Assembly (NCBI RefSeq): GCF_022447245.1
Contig: NZ_JAKVBC010000004.1
Span: 171,324 to 235,323 of the forward strand
Origin: Kordia sp.
Lineage (GTDB): Bacteria > Bacteroidota > Bacteroidia > Flavobacteriales > Flavobacteriaceae
DNA: 64,000 nucleotides
Reading direction: 5' to 3'
The position numbers were made by a program, and so were the translations under genes. This document shows positions 52,601-60,043 of this stretch, in pieces (within the stretch, counting starts at the first letter, position 1; each line of letters begins with the position of its first letter). The notes beneath the pieces are model-generated. The model was not told the DNA's origin. It ran no database searches and saw nothing but the letters and a program-made list of their open reading frames with translations.

Positions 52601-53671
52601 TCTGAAATTACAACTTTGGATCAAATTACCATTGTAAAACACATTCAAAACAACAACATACATATTCCTCTTATCCTTAAAACAGTATTGGTAGAAAGAC
52701 ATCGTGTTTTTGAATTGATTTCAGAACAAAAACAAGATGTTGCACTTTCAGAAATGGTTAAAAGCTATACAACAACCAAAAAAATGGAGGAATTAAGCAA
52801 GCATTTGCTAACGCATTATGAAATTCCTGCTTGGTTTTTACACACGCAATCGTACACTTATGAACGTGTTGTCAACGAATTGATCGCACAGCAACCTTTG
52901 ATCATTTTAAAAACAATTCGCAGTCAGCACATCTCAGAAGTACAGTTGATCAAATTTATGCACACAATTCACTTTGAAACTTTTATTGCAGCATTGCTAA
53001 AATTATACAGTGCGCAACAAAAAGAATTATTGAATATTCGAAAACTGTATGAAACGATTGCTTTTGTCAGTATGCGAGGAATATCGACCAAAAGTTTACA
53101 ACAAATTATCATCAAAAAAGTGGTGATTGCTTGGCAAACTTCCAACTGGTCTTTGATTGCAAGCACAAATATTTGGAATGAATTGTTATGGGAAACTTGC
53201 GGAAAAAAAGCAGTTCAAAAACAAGATTTTTATGCTGCTATTAATGCAATGAAAACGATGTTGCCGACAGCCTTATTAGTGACTTATAATAGTTTGGTTT
53301 CTCATGAAGCCTCATCAAAAAACTCAACTCAAGAAATTGAAAACACAACTATAAAAATTCCATATATGGATCAAACAACAAATACCTCGTTTCCTGAAGA
53401 AGGTGTTTCTATTATGAATGCAGGATTGGTGATGCTTAACTCATATTTTTTAATGCTACTAGAGCGTTTAGGCACGGTAAAAAATAATGCATTTGTTTCT
53501 GAAGAAGCGCAAATTAATGCAGTGCATTATCTGCAATTTATTGTTACCGGACTAACAGAAACGGAAGAATCATTATTGACATTAAATAAAATATTGGTAG
53601 GACTCTCACCAAATACGCCCATAAAAGATAGTATTGAAATGTCGCAAGACCAAAAAGATTTAATAAATTGA
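49685..53671 (+). CDS. Tape-measure-like protein (Pvc14-like), ending at in-frame TGA
   Basis: This encodes 1328 residues from ATG 49685, which overlaps the Pvc12 stop by 8 bases. A TTG at 49643 would extend into that gene and is unlikely. The N-terminus HIITRCQWDTAFDSKNLAHQ and RIINRVFDSICPQG is typical of the family, and the rest is mostly helical with many Gln, Thr and Lys. The near-end ENAGLVMLNSY-type motif (MNAGLVMLNSYFLMLLERLG) is also typical. The frame ends at TGA 53669-53671 although the family's conserved C-terminus continues in frame for 76 codons (see next entry). It sets tube length or caps the particle interior. Confidence 0.85.
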   Translation: MHSQGAHIITRCQWDTAFDSKNLAHQLQMDISAWSAYKMKRIINRVFDSICPQGQTLKIRKLAVDLGSVTYENMLSELPLRLEEALRNALYDLIMYPKNGDKTLEIVHEDIAQINVLRDFLVQGMLPWNYQEAYGTAVQIMRLQLINNRLGVIKMIQEIGISQNVRKRIAWQFPDITVKKIIAGLEPNNHQQIINFSDEFIKVQEKETIVQTSTNDLKKNIWLWILNYLFTERGTIFNRVAFVKSTVEQMASHFNISYDSMIELIEEAIERANEYSQVDNGLIAILKLLSKELYNTSFSKVKTAKLKENFWLKAETYFNTASARSNNIQKNEFNELVINLSKVDAARFQKIMLNVDQKPSTWKAILKDLIPAAVERLFIVLSPSLSKNVLTQISFLAKLPQTNQVKVDILDLYTFGITFCIAHQSTSVTKNTFLDFIIEKLAIQQRQSKLIILDHFVTSNSFNIQKTTSFIPLFKELNTLYQKEITRTKIYTSETALQQIIAHYIAEIEQQGSTTHSIQQLEKTVQKWITASPVKFWNNVQQLEKTPKVSIHISALVSAYGTARFLKTVQPEIYTVLTKVQQIIETLIAQKAKKASALHAIKSILIVSGFEVLWKHPTSNASVFFAKLLQYLTRQETTIQITKTDIQEVIKLILKTRKIRTLSWSAREFVTIEKQYIKYISQTPLEELLSLVQTSNQQAKVAKNILKLIRAKKITSREFKANEATLISYLVANGVQIRTRLITNFYTQITRTKTSFNTTQIKSILHELFWQTLVEYQTHRGNERRFETLYEEMVLQTFPTIKATAKKAVKPVSKTKPITAEIQTLQLPYRISVVALFEAVRTHITTTNITVEIAKKTYTFSEIIMVALETSPAKVRSIIQETTIVKKQLQFFNEAIKFEAFIVFHANDTSSAQSETFKAIHTLFSIAKQLGNSKIINTLQIIFWKQVIAIIKGKTATKISVEFLTKTTFDALSEITTLDQITIVKHIQNNNIHIPLILKTVLVERHRVFELISEQKQDVALSEMVKSYTTTKKMEELSKHLLTHYEIPAWFLHTQSYTYERVVNELIAQQPLIILKTIRSQHISEVQLIKFMHTIHFETFIAALLKLYSAQQKELLNIRKLYETIAFVSMRGISTKSLQQIIIKKVVIAWQTSNWSLIASTNIWNELLWETCGKKAVQKQDFYAAINAMKTMLPTALLVTYNSLVSHEASSKNSTQEIENTTIKIPYMDQTTNTSFPEEGVSIMNAGLVMLNSYFLMLLERLGTVKNNAFVSEEAQINAVHYLQFIVTGLTETEESLLTLNKILVGLSPNTPIKDSIEMSQDQKDLIN

Positions 53672-53902
53672 ATGATTCAAGCAGCTATCAATTATTGGCC
53701 TGCTATTGGACAAACTTCTACCAATGGGTTTCGCGGAAATTGGTTGGTAAGAGAAGGTATTTTGAGAGAAACCGAAGATCGTTGGGAATTGACTGTTGAA
53801 AAAAGACCGTATGATGTTTTGATGCTAAAATCACCCTTTTCATTTTCAATCATAAAATTACCATGGATGGAAAAACCATTACATGTCACTTGGCCATTTT
53901 AA
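53672..53902 (+). pseudogene. Stranded C-terminus of the tape-measure-like protein
   Basis: Directly behind the TGA the same frame reads MIQAAINYWPAIGQTSTNGF, then LVREGILRETEDRWELTVEK and IIKLPWMEKPLHVTWPF, ending with TAA. The pattern of a helix, NTS/QTS, FL-REG, W-L-VE and a final IKLPWM is the usual C-terminus of this eCIS family, so this is not an independent gene by origin. It does begin with ATG and could be translated separately by coupling to the overlapping stop. Confidence 0.78.
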
Positions 53903-54036
53903 AAACTTAAACACCATGAAAATATACCGAAAAAATATACCCAAAATAGACAGCAGCTAGCTCTGAAAAAAGAGATAACACAACCACAACCTACCAAGGT
54001 TTACAACATTAATTAACAAACTAAAAAATAACATTT

Positions 54037-56307
54037 ATGAGTTCTTACAATGACAATCTACATTCAAGTGTCGTTACATCATTGGACGCACAAGAATTAG
54101 AATTACAAAATGTAGAAGCAAATTTGGAAGCATCCATGTTTTCGCTCTACTACGCACAATGTGCGCGAATTACAACCGCAGAAGAATTAGAAGTAACTAC
54201 TGCAAAATACGCGTATCAGAAAAAAGTATACGAACAAGCTATTATTGACAGCGATTTATCTACCAATGTTTTACAATCGGCTAATAATGCTAAAGACTAT
54301 ACGGATAAATCTGTCAGCAATACTGCAGTGGCAGCAGCAAATCTACAAATTGCAGCAAATGCTATTTTGAAATTAGCGAGTGATACTGGAAGTATTTTTA
54401 GTATTGTAAATGCGGCGGACTTTGATACAGATATTTATGCACAAAGTAACAAAGCCTATGTATTGATGAATGATACTGCGTATGAAGCAGAAAAAGCATC
54501 ACAGCACAGTATGGAAGCTTCGGCGTCTATTTCGGAAGTGACTACAACAACATTAGCCGATAAAGCCACAGCGACAGATACTTCTATAAAAGATTTACTA
54601 GCTTTAGTAACAAAGCAATATGACGATACTACTGCGTTATTATCTTCACAAGGTGCCGAACTAGCTACAGCAAATACAAATGAGAAAAAAGCAGAAGGAA
54701 TTCTTGAAGATTATAGTGTTTCGTATAACGCTACAAAAGAAGCATATCACTTAAATAATAGTGAATTGAATTTAAATCTTGCTGTTACCACACCAATTAC
54801 TGTTGGGAATCATGATAGCTATACGGTTTCGTTCAAGAATTATAAAAGTCCATTCAATCTAAAACAAGCTGATGGAAAAGATAGACCTGTAGGATATCCT
54901 GTTGAGAATTATTACATCATGCTTGTAGAAAAAAGTAAGAGTAGTACATTCAACATTAACGATGCAGAAGCAATTGTTACTGAAGGGTACTCTGGCAGAT
55001 ATGTGGCTATTACACCAAATGAAGATACTGAAGATGGAATTTATCAGAAAATCTATATTTCAGGAGAAAGTACAGTAGACAAACCTGTATTACTCGATTC
55101 GGAAGGAAACAAATTAGAATTAGGAAGCGAATATGTAATATTTGTCATGGCTGTATTTACAAATACATATAAAAAATCTATCAATACTTTTGACGATTAT
55201 TTATCTGCGCCATCAAAAAAGTTTGTGTTAAAAAATCAGCTAAGCTCTGCGAATGCTGGAGGAATTCAAGCTCCTGATGTTAAAAATGTGATCCAATTTG
55301 GAATCTTTGAAAACCCAGATTACTTTAAAAACGGTGATACTGAAGATTTAAAAAACATTCAATATCGTTGTGTATTGTTGCCGAATGACCAAGATTTAGT
55401 TCGTGGCTTGTTAACTACAGACGAATTAGAATACATTGACGAAGAAGTTAAAGACAGAGAACAACTAGAAGCACTTTACAATGAAAAAATTAGTGACATT
55501 CAAGCAAAACTATATGCTTTAAATGCTCAGCAAAAACTAGATAAAGTTGAAGATACTCCGTCAAAGGATATAAAGTCTATTAAAGCATCTGCTAAGAAAA
55601 CAACGAAAACAAATTCTAAAGGCATTACAGATGCACAAAGAAAAGATTTGCTGAATCTTGAACTACAAGTTTTAGAAAAAGAGAAAGAGCAAGCCTTAGC
55701 AAATGAAGATCACTTACAACCAGGATTCTTCTTTAACTTAACCGTTGCTGAAGAAATTCCTGCAGGAAGTTATACGGTTGCAGAACCCGGAGATATGACA
55801 TTAACTCAATATCTATTAAAAGACCTCAACGAAAGTGTCTTGAGAAAACTGGGAGATGATAAGATCAAGGCTTTAGATACAAGGTTAAAAAGTTATGTGA
55901 GTAAAAAATCAGGATCTGATACAGATGTTGAACAATTTTTACAAGAGGTTATTAAATTAATTGAAAGTGTTATAAATGAAGTAATCGCTAAAAGTCTGGA
56001 AGTCCTTCTTGCAAATTATGGGCAATTTATTAACGATCTAATTTTATTAGCTAGAGGATATAAATTTTACAGTAAAAAAGTGACCTTAACTTCTGAAACC
56101 ACTGATAATTTTGGAAATCGTTTGATCAACAAAAACGATTATATATCTGCAATCATCTCAATTTCTAATAATGCTGACGAGACTGTAAATACACAGTTTA
56201 CAAATGCACTTTCTGATTACCAGCATACCGCGGCATTTACATACAATGATCCGTATGCAACTACCAGTGAAGTCGTAGCATATCCAAAACAAACAACATT
56301 AAACTAA
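54037..56307 (+). CDS. Large coiled-coil eCIS-associated protein, unknown
   Basis: This encodes 756 residues without signal peptide. The N-terminal 230 residues are Ala/Thr/Ser-rich helices (KDYTDKSVSNTAVAAANLQI) that look like coiled coil. A beta-rich middle (about 245-400) contains YTVSFKNYKSPFNLKQADGK and FVMAVFTNTYKKSINTFDD. A second helical part follows (about 475-560, Lys/Glu/Leu-rich), and the C-terminus is mixed. It shares the helical style with the next gene, which follows after 20 bases. The position suggests a structural or fibre-like part of the particle, but I see no adhesin tip. No function is assigned. Confidence 0.75.
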   Translation: MSSYNDNLHSSVVTSLDAQELELQNVEANLEASMFSLYYAQCARITTAEELEVTTAKYAYQKKVYEQAIIDSDLSTNVLQSANNAKDYTDKSVSNTAVAAANLQIAANAILKLASDTGSIFSIVNAADFDTDIYAQSNKAYVLMNDTAYEAEKASQHSMEASASISEVTTTTLADKATATDTSIKDLLALVTKQYDDTTALLSSQGAELATANTNEKKAEGILEDYSVSYNATKEAYHLNNSELNLNLAVTTPITVGNHDSYTVSFKNYKSPFNLKQADGKDRPVGYPVENYYIMLVEKSKSSTFNINDAEAIVTEGYSGRYVAITPNEDTEDGIYQKIYISGESTVDKPVLLDSEGNKLELGSEYVIFVMAVFTNTYKKSINTFDDYLSAPSKKFVLKNQLSSANAGGIQAPDVKNVIQFGIFENPDYFKNGDTEDLKNIQYRCVLLPNDQDLVRGLLTTDELEYIDEEVKDREQLEALYNEKISDIQAKLYALNAQQKLDKVEDTPSKDIKSIKASAKKTTKTNSKGITDAQRKDLLNLELQVLEKEKEQALANEDHLQPGFFFNLTVAEEIPAGSYTVAEPGDMTLTQYLLKDLNESVLRKLGDDKIKALDTRLKSYVSKKSGSDTDVEQFLQEVIKLIESVINEVIAKSLEVLLANYGQFINDLILLARGYKFYSKKVTLTSETTDNFGNRLINKNDYISAIISISNNADETVNTQFTNALSDYQHTAAFTYNDPYATTSEVVAYPKQTTLN

Positions 56308-56327
56308 TCATTAAAAGTTAATACATT

Positions 56328-57173
56328 ATGAGTAGAGAAACTATATTAATTCCAGATACCAGTGCAGCACACAGGTACGGAATTACAGAAAAAAAGAAGC
56401 AAGAAATAGACTTCCTAACCCAGAAAGTCTTAAACGCAGAAAATGAAGTACAACAATACCAAGCTATTGTAGATTCGCTTACTGATAAAGCATCAAAATT
56501 AGCTAGCGAATTGGCAACTGCGGAAGCAAATAAAGCACAAGCATTAGACAATAGAAATTCAGTAGACACTGTAATTAATAATGCGAAAGATTTATATGAA
56601 AGTTCTGAGAATACCTATAAACAATCTGCCGATTCAGAAACCAAAATTAAAAGTGTAGCTACAGAAATTAATACCGTGATTAACAAGCTTATTTACTCTG
56701 CGGAAGTTATTGACAAATTATCAAACTTAGTCGTTAGAAAAAAAGCAAGCAATCCATTGATTTCAGACGAGTTAGTGACTATGGTAACACAAGCGAGTTC
56801 AGATGCTAATAATGCCGTTGCATTAACATTGGTAGAGTTAGAATCTGTATTTAATTCGAAAGCCACTACTATTGAAGGAAAATCTGCAATGTCACTTGAA
56901 TTGTTACAATCTACAAAACTGTATGAATTCATTACAGGAGAAGAAATTGATGGTGTTGAGAATGATATGAAAACTGACAAAACATCGCTCAAGTATTATT
57001 TATACACTGCTTATAACATTACGAGTAACATGTACGAAAAAGTATTGGCTGCTTCTGATGATACTACAAATCAATTAAACGACGCCAAAGCATCCTTAAG
57101 CAAAGCACAAATAAAATTAAGTTCATTACAAGCCGGATTGGCCGCTGTAAATGCTGCAGCTTTAGCATCTTAA
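56328..57173 (+). CDS. Coiled-coil eCIS-associated protein, unknown
   Basis: This encodes 281 residues and is almost wholly helical, with long Ala/Glu/Lys/Ser-rich segments (LTDKASKLASELATAEANKA, QIKLSSLQAGLAAVNAAALA). Several regions have heptad-like spacing. There is no signal peptide or membrane segment. It follows the 756-residue gene by 20 bases, and the N-terminal region of that protein has similar composition, so the two may interact or derive from one another. Function is unknown. Confidence 0.75.
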   Translation: MSRETILIPDTSAAHRYGITEKKKQEIDFLTQKVLNAENEVQQYQAIVDSLTDKASKLASELATAEANKAQALDNRNSVDTVINNAKDLYESSENTYKQSADSETKIKSVATEINTVINKLIYSAEVIDKLSNLVVRKKASNPLISDELVTMVTQASSDANNAVALTLVELESVFNSKATTIEGKSAMSLELLQSTKLYEFITGEEIDGVENDMKTDKTSLKYYLYTAYNITSNMYEKVLAASDDTTNQLNDAKASLSKAQIKLSSLQAGLAAVNAAALAS

Positions 57174-57215
57174 AAAGATTATATTTAGAAAATTAATCAC
57201 CTAAAAACAACAATT

Positions 57216-58142
57216 ATGGATAGCGTATTTAAAAAGTTTTATAGAAGTTTTTATAATAACACTAATGGTTTTATACCCACAAAACCCTTGAATCAAAATA
57301 TGTATCCAGGTGACTTTTTTCAAATCAAAAATGGAGAAATCATCATTTTGGGAAACATTTTCAGAAAAAATATAGTCAATGTTGCTGACGTATCTCTTGA
57401 TAATGGAACAAAACTCAATCCTGCTAATTGGAACTTTAGCGAAGGTGTTACCAAGCCGTATTCTGGCAGAGACACTGGACACAATCCCATTGAAGGAGAT
57501 TTTGAGTTTAGCAAACAAGTATTAGCTTTTGACGGATTTGGAAGTTTCTTCTTTAAAAGTAGTGCTCCCGAATCTGTTAAATTTGCTAATTGGGGCGATT
57601 TTAAGCAAGAACTTATTATCAAAATGACCCAAACACTCTATTCGTTCAGAGAACTTTATATTGTTACAGAAAGTGCTACTACAGAAAGTTGGACTTTAGC
57701 AATTGCGGGTTCAGACAAAGCTGAATTAGAGATTGCTACAGAATCCGAAAACTTTGGATTGGTCGATATTTTTGGCGATTCAAGTGCGAAAACTATTCAA
57801 GCTAGAGATATCGAATTTTATCATCGAGAAGACAAAAAGAAACCTTCTTTTTTTAAAGCAAAGAAACTAATTGTACAACAAGAAAAATTAGACGTTTTTA
57901 TTAGCGAATTGATCAGCGAGCGAATGCAAGTTCCTGTATGGGCAGAAAATTTTTATGAATATGATTTTTATAATTTAGGCGGTCCATATTCTCCACCTGT
58001 AACAACGAACACAGCGCAAGCATGTATCTTAGATATGCTACAGGCAAATCAATTAAATCCGAATACTGCTTTACAATATTTTTCGTGGGCAAATGCCAAT
58101 CTTGATGACGTAGAAATACTATTTAGAACCTATGGAAACTAA
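57216..58142 (+). CDS. Unknown protein before the ATPase, with faint gasdermin-like pattern
   Basis: This encodes 308 residues. The sequence is beta-rich. NMYPGDFFQIKNGEIIILGN near the start, then FGSFFFKSSAPESVKFANWG, LYIVTESATTESWTLAIAG, and IEFYHREDKKKPSFFKAKKL resemble, in order and spacing, the pattern of bacterial gasdermins (a PGD start, a SV segment, a VTE strand and a late FxAxxL). This is a by-eye impression and may be wrong. The C-terminal 75 residues, with YNLGGPYSPPVTTNTAQACI, are extra and helical. The stop overlaps the ATPase start by 11 bases, so they are translationally coupled. Confidence 0.6.
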   Translation: MDSVFKKFYRSFYNNTNGFIPTKPLNQNMYPGDFFQIKNGEIIILGNIFRKNIVNVADVSLDNGTKLNPANWNFSEGVTKPYSGRDTGHNPIEGDFEFSKQVLAFDGFGSFFFKSSAPESVKFANWGDFKQELIIKMTQTLYSFRELYIVTESATTESWTLAIAGSDKAELEIATESENFGLVDIFGDSSAKTIQARDIEFYHREDKKKPSFFKAKKLIVQQEKLDVFISELISERMQVPVWAENFYEYDFYNLGGPYSPPVTTNTAQACILDMLQANQLNPNTALQYFSWANANLDDVEILFRTYGN

Positions 58143-59487
58143 CGAATATATTGTTTCACTCCATGAAGAAATTCATTGGTTACAAAATGTAATCAATCAA
58201 GTAATTAGTAGTTATTTACAACATGAAGAAGCCGAAGACATTCATTGGACCGATATAACAATGCCCGATCTTTCCGAAGTAAATTCACCCTTTGCAAATA
58301 CAGTGAGAGAATGGGATTTGAACAATTTGGAACGTGTTGTTTTGGCCTTAGCCATGACACCGCACATTCTTCCTGAAGCTTTGGATATTTTCTTTGGTCA
58401 GAATAAAATTTACAACAGAGGCTTTACAGAATTTGGAGGTGTAATCGACAAAAATCACAGCGGTTTTTTACCTACTGGGCAAACTTTATTGTTTTTGACG
58501 ACTGCGCTTAATCCTGAATGGCGATTGGAAGTATTTTCTATTTTTGAAAACCAGCACATTTTTCAACAAGAACAAGTAGTACAAATGCAGCCTGTAGAAG
58601 GTTATTTGCCAAAATACAATGGTGTGTTAAGTCTAAATCATCGATGGTTACACTATTTTATTACAGGAGAAAAACCAAAATTAGAACACAGCGTTTCATT
58701 TCCTGCTCAAAAAATAACCACCAATTTAGCATGGGATGATGTTGTATTAAATCCTGAAATTATGGATCAAGTGGCAGAATTGACTACTTGGCTTTCTCAT
58801 AAAAACACCTTGTTGGAAGATTGGGGATTGTCCAAACATTTAAAACCTGGTTATAGAGCTTTATTTTATGGTCCTCCAGGAACAGGAAAAACACTGACAG
58901 TGTCGCTTTTAGGTAAAAACTTAGGATTGGATGTATACCGTGTAGATTTGTCAATGATTGTTTCCAAATACATTGGGGAAACAGAAAAAAATCTTTCGCG
59001 TATCTTCGATACTGCTGCACATCAAAATTGGATTCTATTCTTTGACGAAGCTGATGCTCTATTTGGAAAACGTACCAAAGCAAATTCGTCCAATGACCGA
59101 CATGCCAATCAGCAAACAGCATATTTGTTACAGCGTATTGAAGATTTCCCTGGATTCATTATTCTGGCTTCCAATTTAAAAGCTAATATGGACAAAGCTT
59201 TTTCCAGAAGATTTCAATCGATCATACATTTCAAAATGCCTTCTGCAGAAGAACGCTTTAAACTTTGGCAAAATGTATTTACAGGCACCTGTACACTGGC
59301 TGATGATATTGATTTGTACAAAATCTCTGAAGATTATGAATTGGCAGGTGGCGCTATTATCAATGTCCTGCGCTATTGTGCATTGGCTGCTGTACAACGT
59401 GGAGATACTGTTGTAAACAAACAAGAATTGCTTACAGGAATACGAAGAGAATTAAAAAAGGAAAACAAAACAATTACTCAAACATAA
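58132..59487 (+). CDS. AAA+ ATPase of the eCIS (Pvc15-like)
   Basis: This encodes 451 residues. The first 200 residues form the eCIS-specific N-domain. The AAA+ domain has Walker A YGPPGTGKT (near 246-253), SKYIGETEKNLSRIFD, Walker B ILFFDEADALFG (Asp-Glu near 304-305), and ILASNLKANMDKAFSRRFQS with the sensor and Arg finger residues. Pvc15-type ATPases are thought to help load effectors or assemble the particle. The gene overlaps the previous one by 11 bases and is followed by a small gene 13 bases away. Confidence 0.95.
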   Translation: METNEYIVSLHEEIHWLQNVINQVISSYLQHEEAEDIHWTDITMPDLSEVNSPFANTVREWDLNNLERVVLALAMTPHILPEALDIFFGQNKIYNRGFTEFGGVIDKNHSGFLPTGQTLLFLTTALNPEWRLEVFSIFENQHIFQQEQVVQMQPVEGYLPKYNGVLSLNHRWLHYFITGEKPKLEHSVSFPAQKITTNLAWDDVVLNPEIMDQVAELTTWLSHKNTLLEDWGLSKHLKPGYRALFYGPPGTGKTLTVSLLGKNLGLDVYRVDLSMIVSKYIGETEKNLSRIFDTAAHQNWILFFDEADALFGKRTKANSSNDRHANQQTAYLLQRIEDFPGFIILASNLKANMDKAFSRRFQSIIHFKMPSAEERFKLWQNVFTGTCTLADDIDLYKISEDYELAGGAIINVLRYCALAAVQRGDTVVNKQELLTGIRRELKKENKTITQT

Positions 59488-59500
59488 CCGCCGTTTTTTT

Positions 59501-60022
59501 ATGATAGATATTGAAGAGTTAATATTGTTACGAGAACATTCTCGATTATTAGTGATGAATTCTTGGCGACTTGACATTCCAGAAGAACATCGGAATATCA
59601 TAATAGCCAACGCACTCAATAACTGCGTACTATACAAGAGTTTAAATCTTGTCGGGTATCTGATTACGAGTAGGCGTTTATTTATTATTGGTGCTAGTGA
59701 AAATACTCCTTTTCAAGAAATACTCTATTATTTCTATCGCTGTGTTGAAACTGGAATTGCAGAGTATAAAAAAATGATAAACGACTATGATGATGCCTAT
59801 CATTTAGAACATCATGTACATCATAAACTATTTACGCCTTATCCTTTTTTAAATGATTACATCAGAGCTTTAATCACAGGAAAAGAAGTCCATATTGGAT
59901 ATTATGATCCGTATTTAGAACGTTTAAAGCAATACATACACAATCATAATTATTGTTCTGCTTTAGACTATTTAGGAGGAAAAAGTCCAGTCATTGTAGC
60001 TACAGACGATATCATATTATAA
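59501..60022 (+). CDS. Possible Y1-transposase-derived protein in the eCIS operon
   Basis: This encodes 173 residues. The order of motifs recalls REP-associated Y1 transposases: a first strand with NLVGYLITSRRLFIIG, where those enzymes have a MPNHxHxxx motif, a helix with Tyr/Lys (YKKMINDYDDAYH), and a tail YCSALDYLGGKSPV like the SSARDY-GG end of that family. The HUH metal motif is not preserved (no HxH in the first strand), so it would not be an active transposase. No terminal inverted repeats flank it, and it sits in line with the operon. It may be a domesticated DNA- or RNA-binding protein. The family call is by eye. Confidence 0.5.
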   Translation: MIDIEELILLREHSRLLVMNSWRLDIPEEHRNIIIANALNNCVLYKSLNLVGYLITSRRLFIIGASENTPFQEILYYFYRCVETGIAEYKKMINDYDDAYHLEHHVHHKLFTPYPFLNDYIRALITGKEVHIGYYDPYLERLKQYIHNHNYCSALDYLGGKSPVIVATDDIIL

Positions 60023-60043
60023 TCAAAAAAAACATGTCCTGTA

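Noticed and set aside
53669..53671. TGA in the tape-measure gene as a selenocysteine codon
   Set aside because: No SECIS-like hairpin follows directly, and the family has no known selenoprotein members; an ordinary stop or mutation is more likely.
59501..60022. An active insertion sequence within the eCIS operon
   Set aside because: No terminal repeats, no target-site duplication and no HUH motif are seen; the gene is spaced like an operon member.
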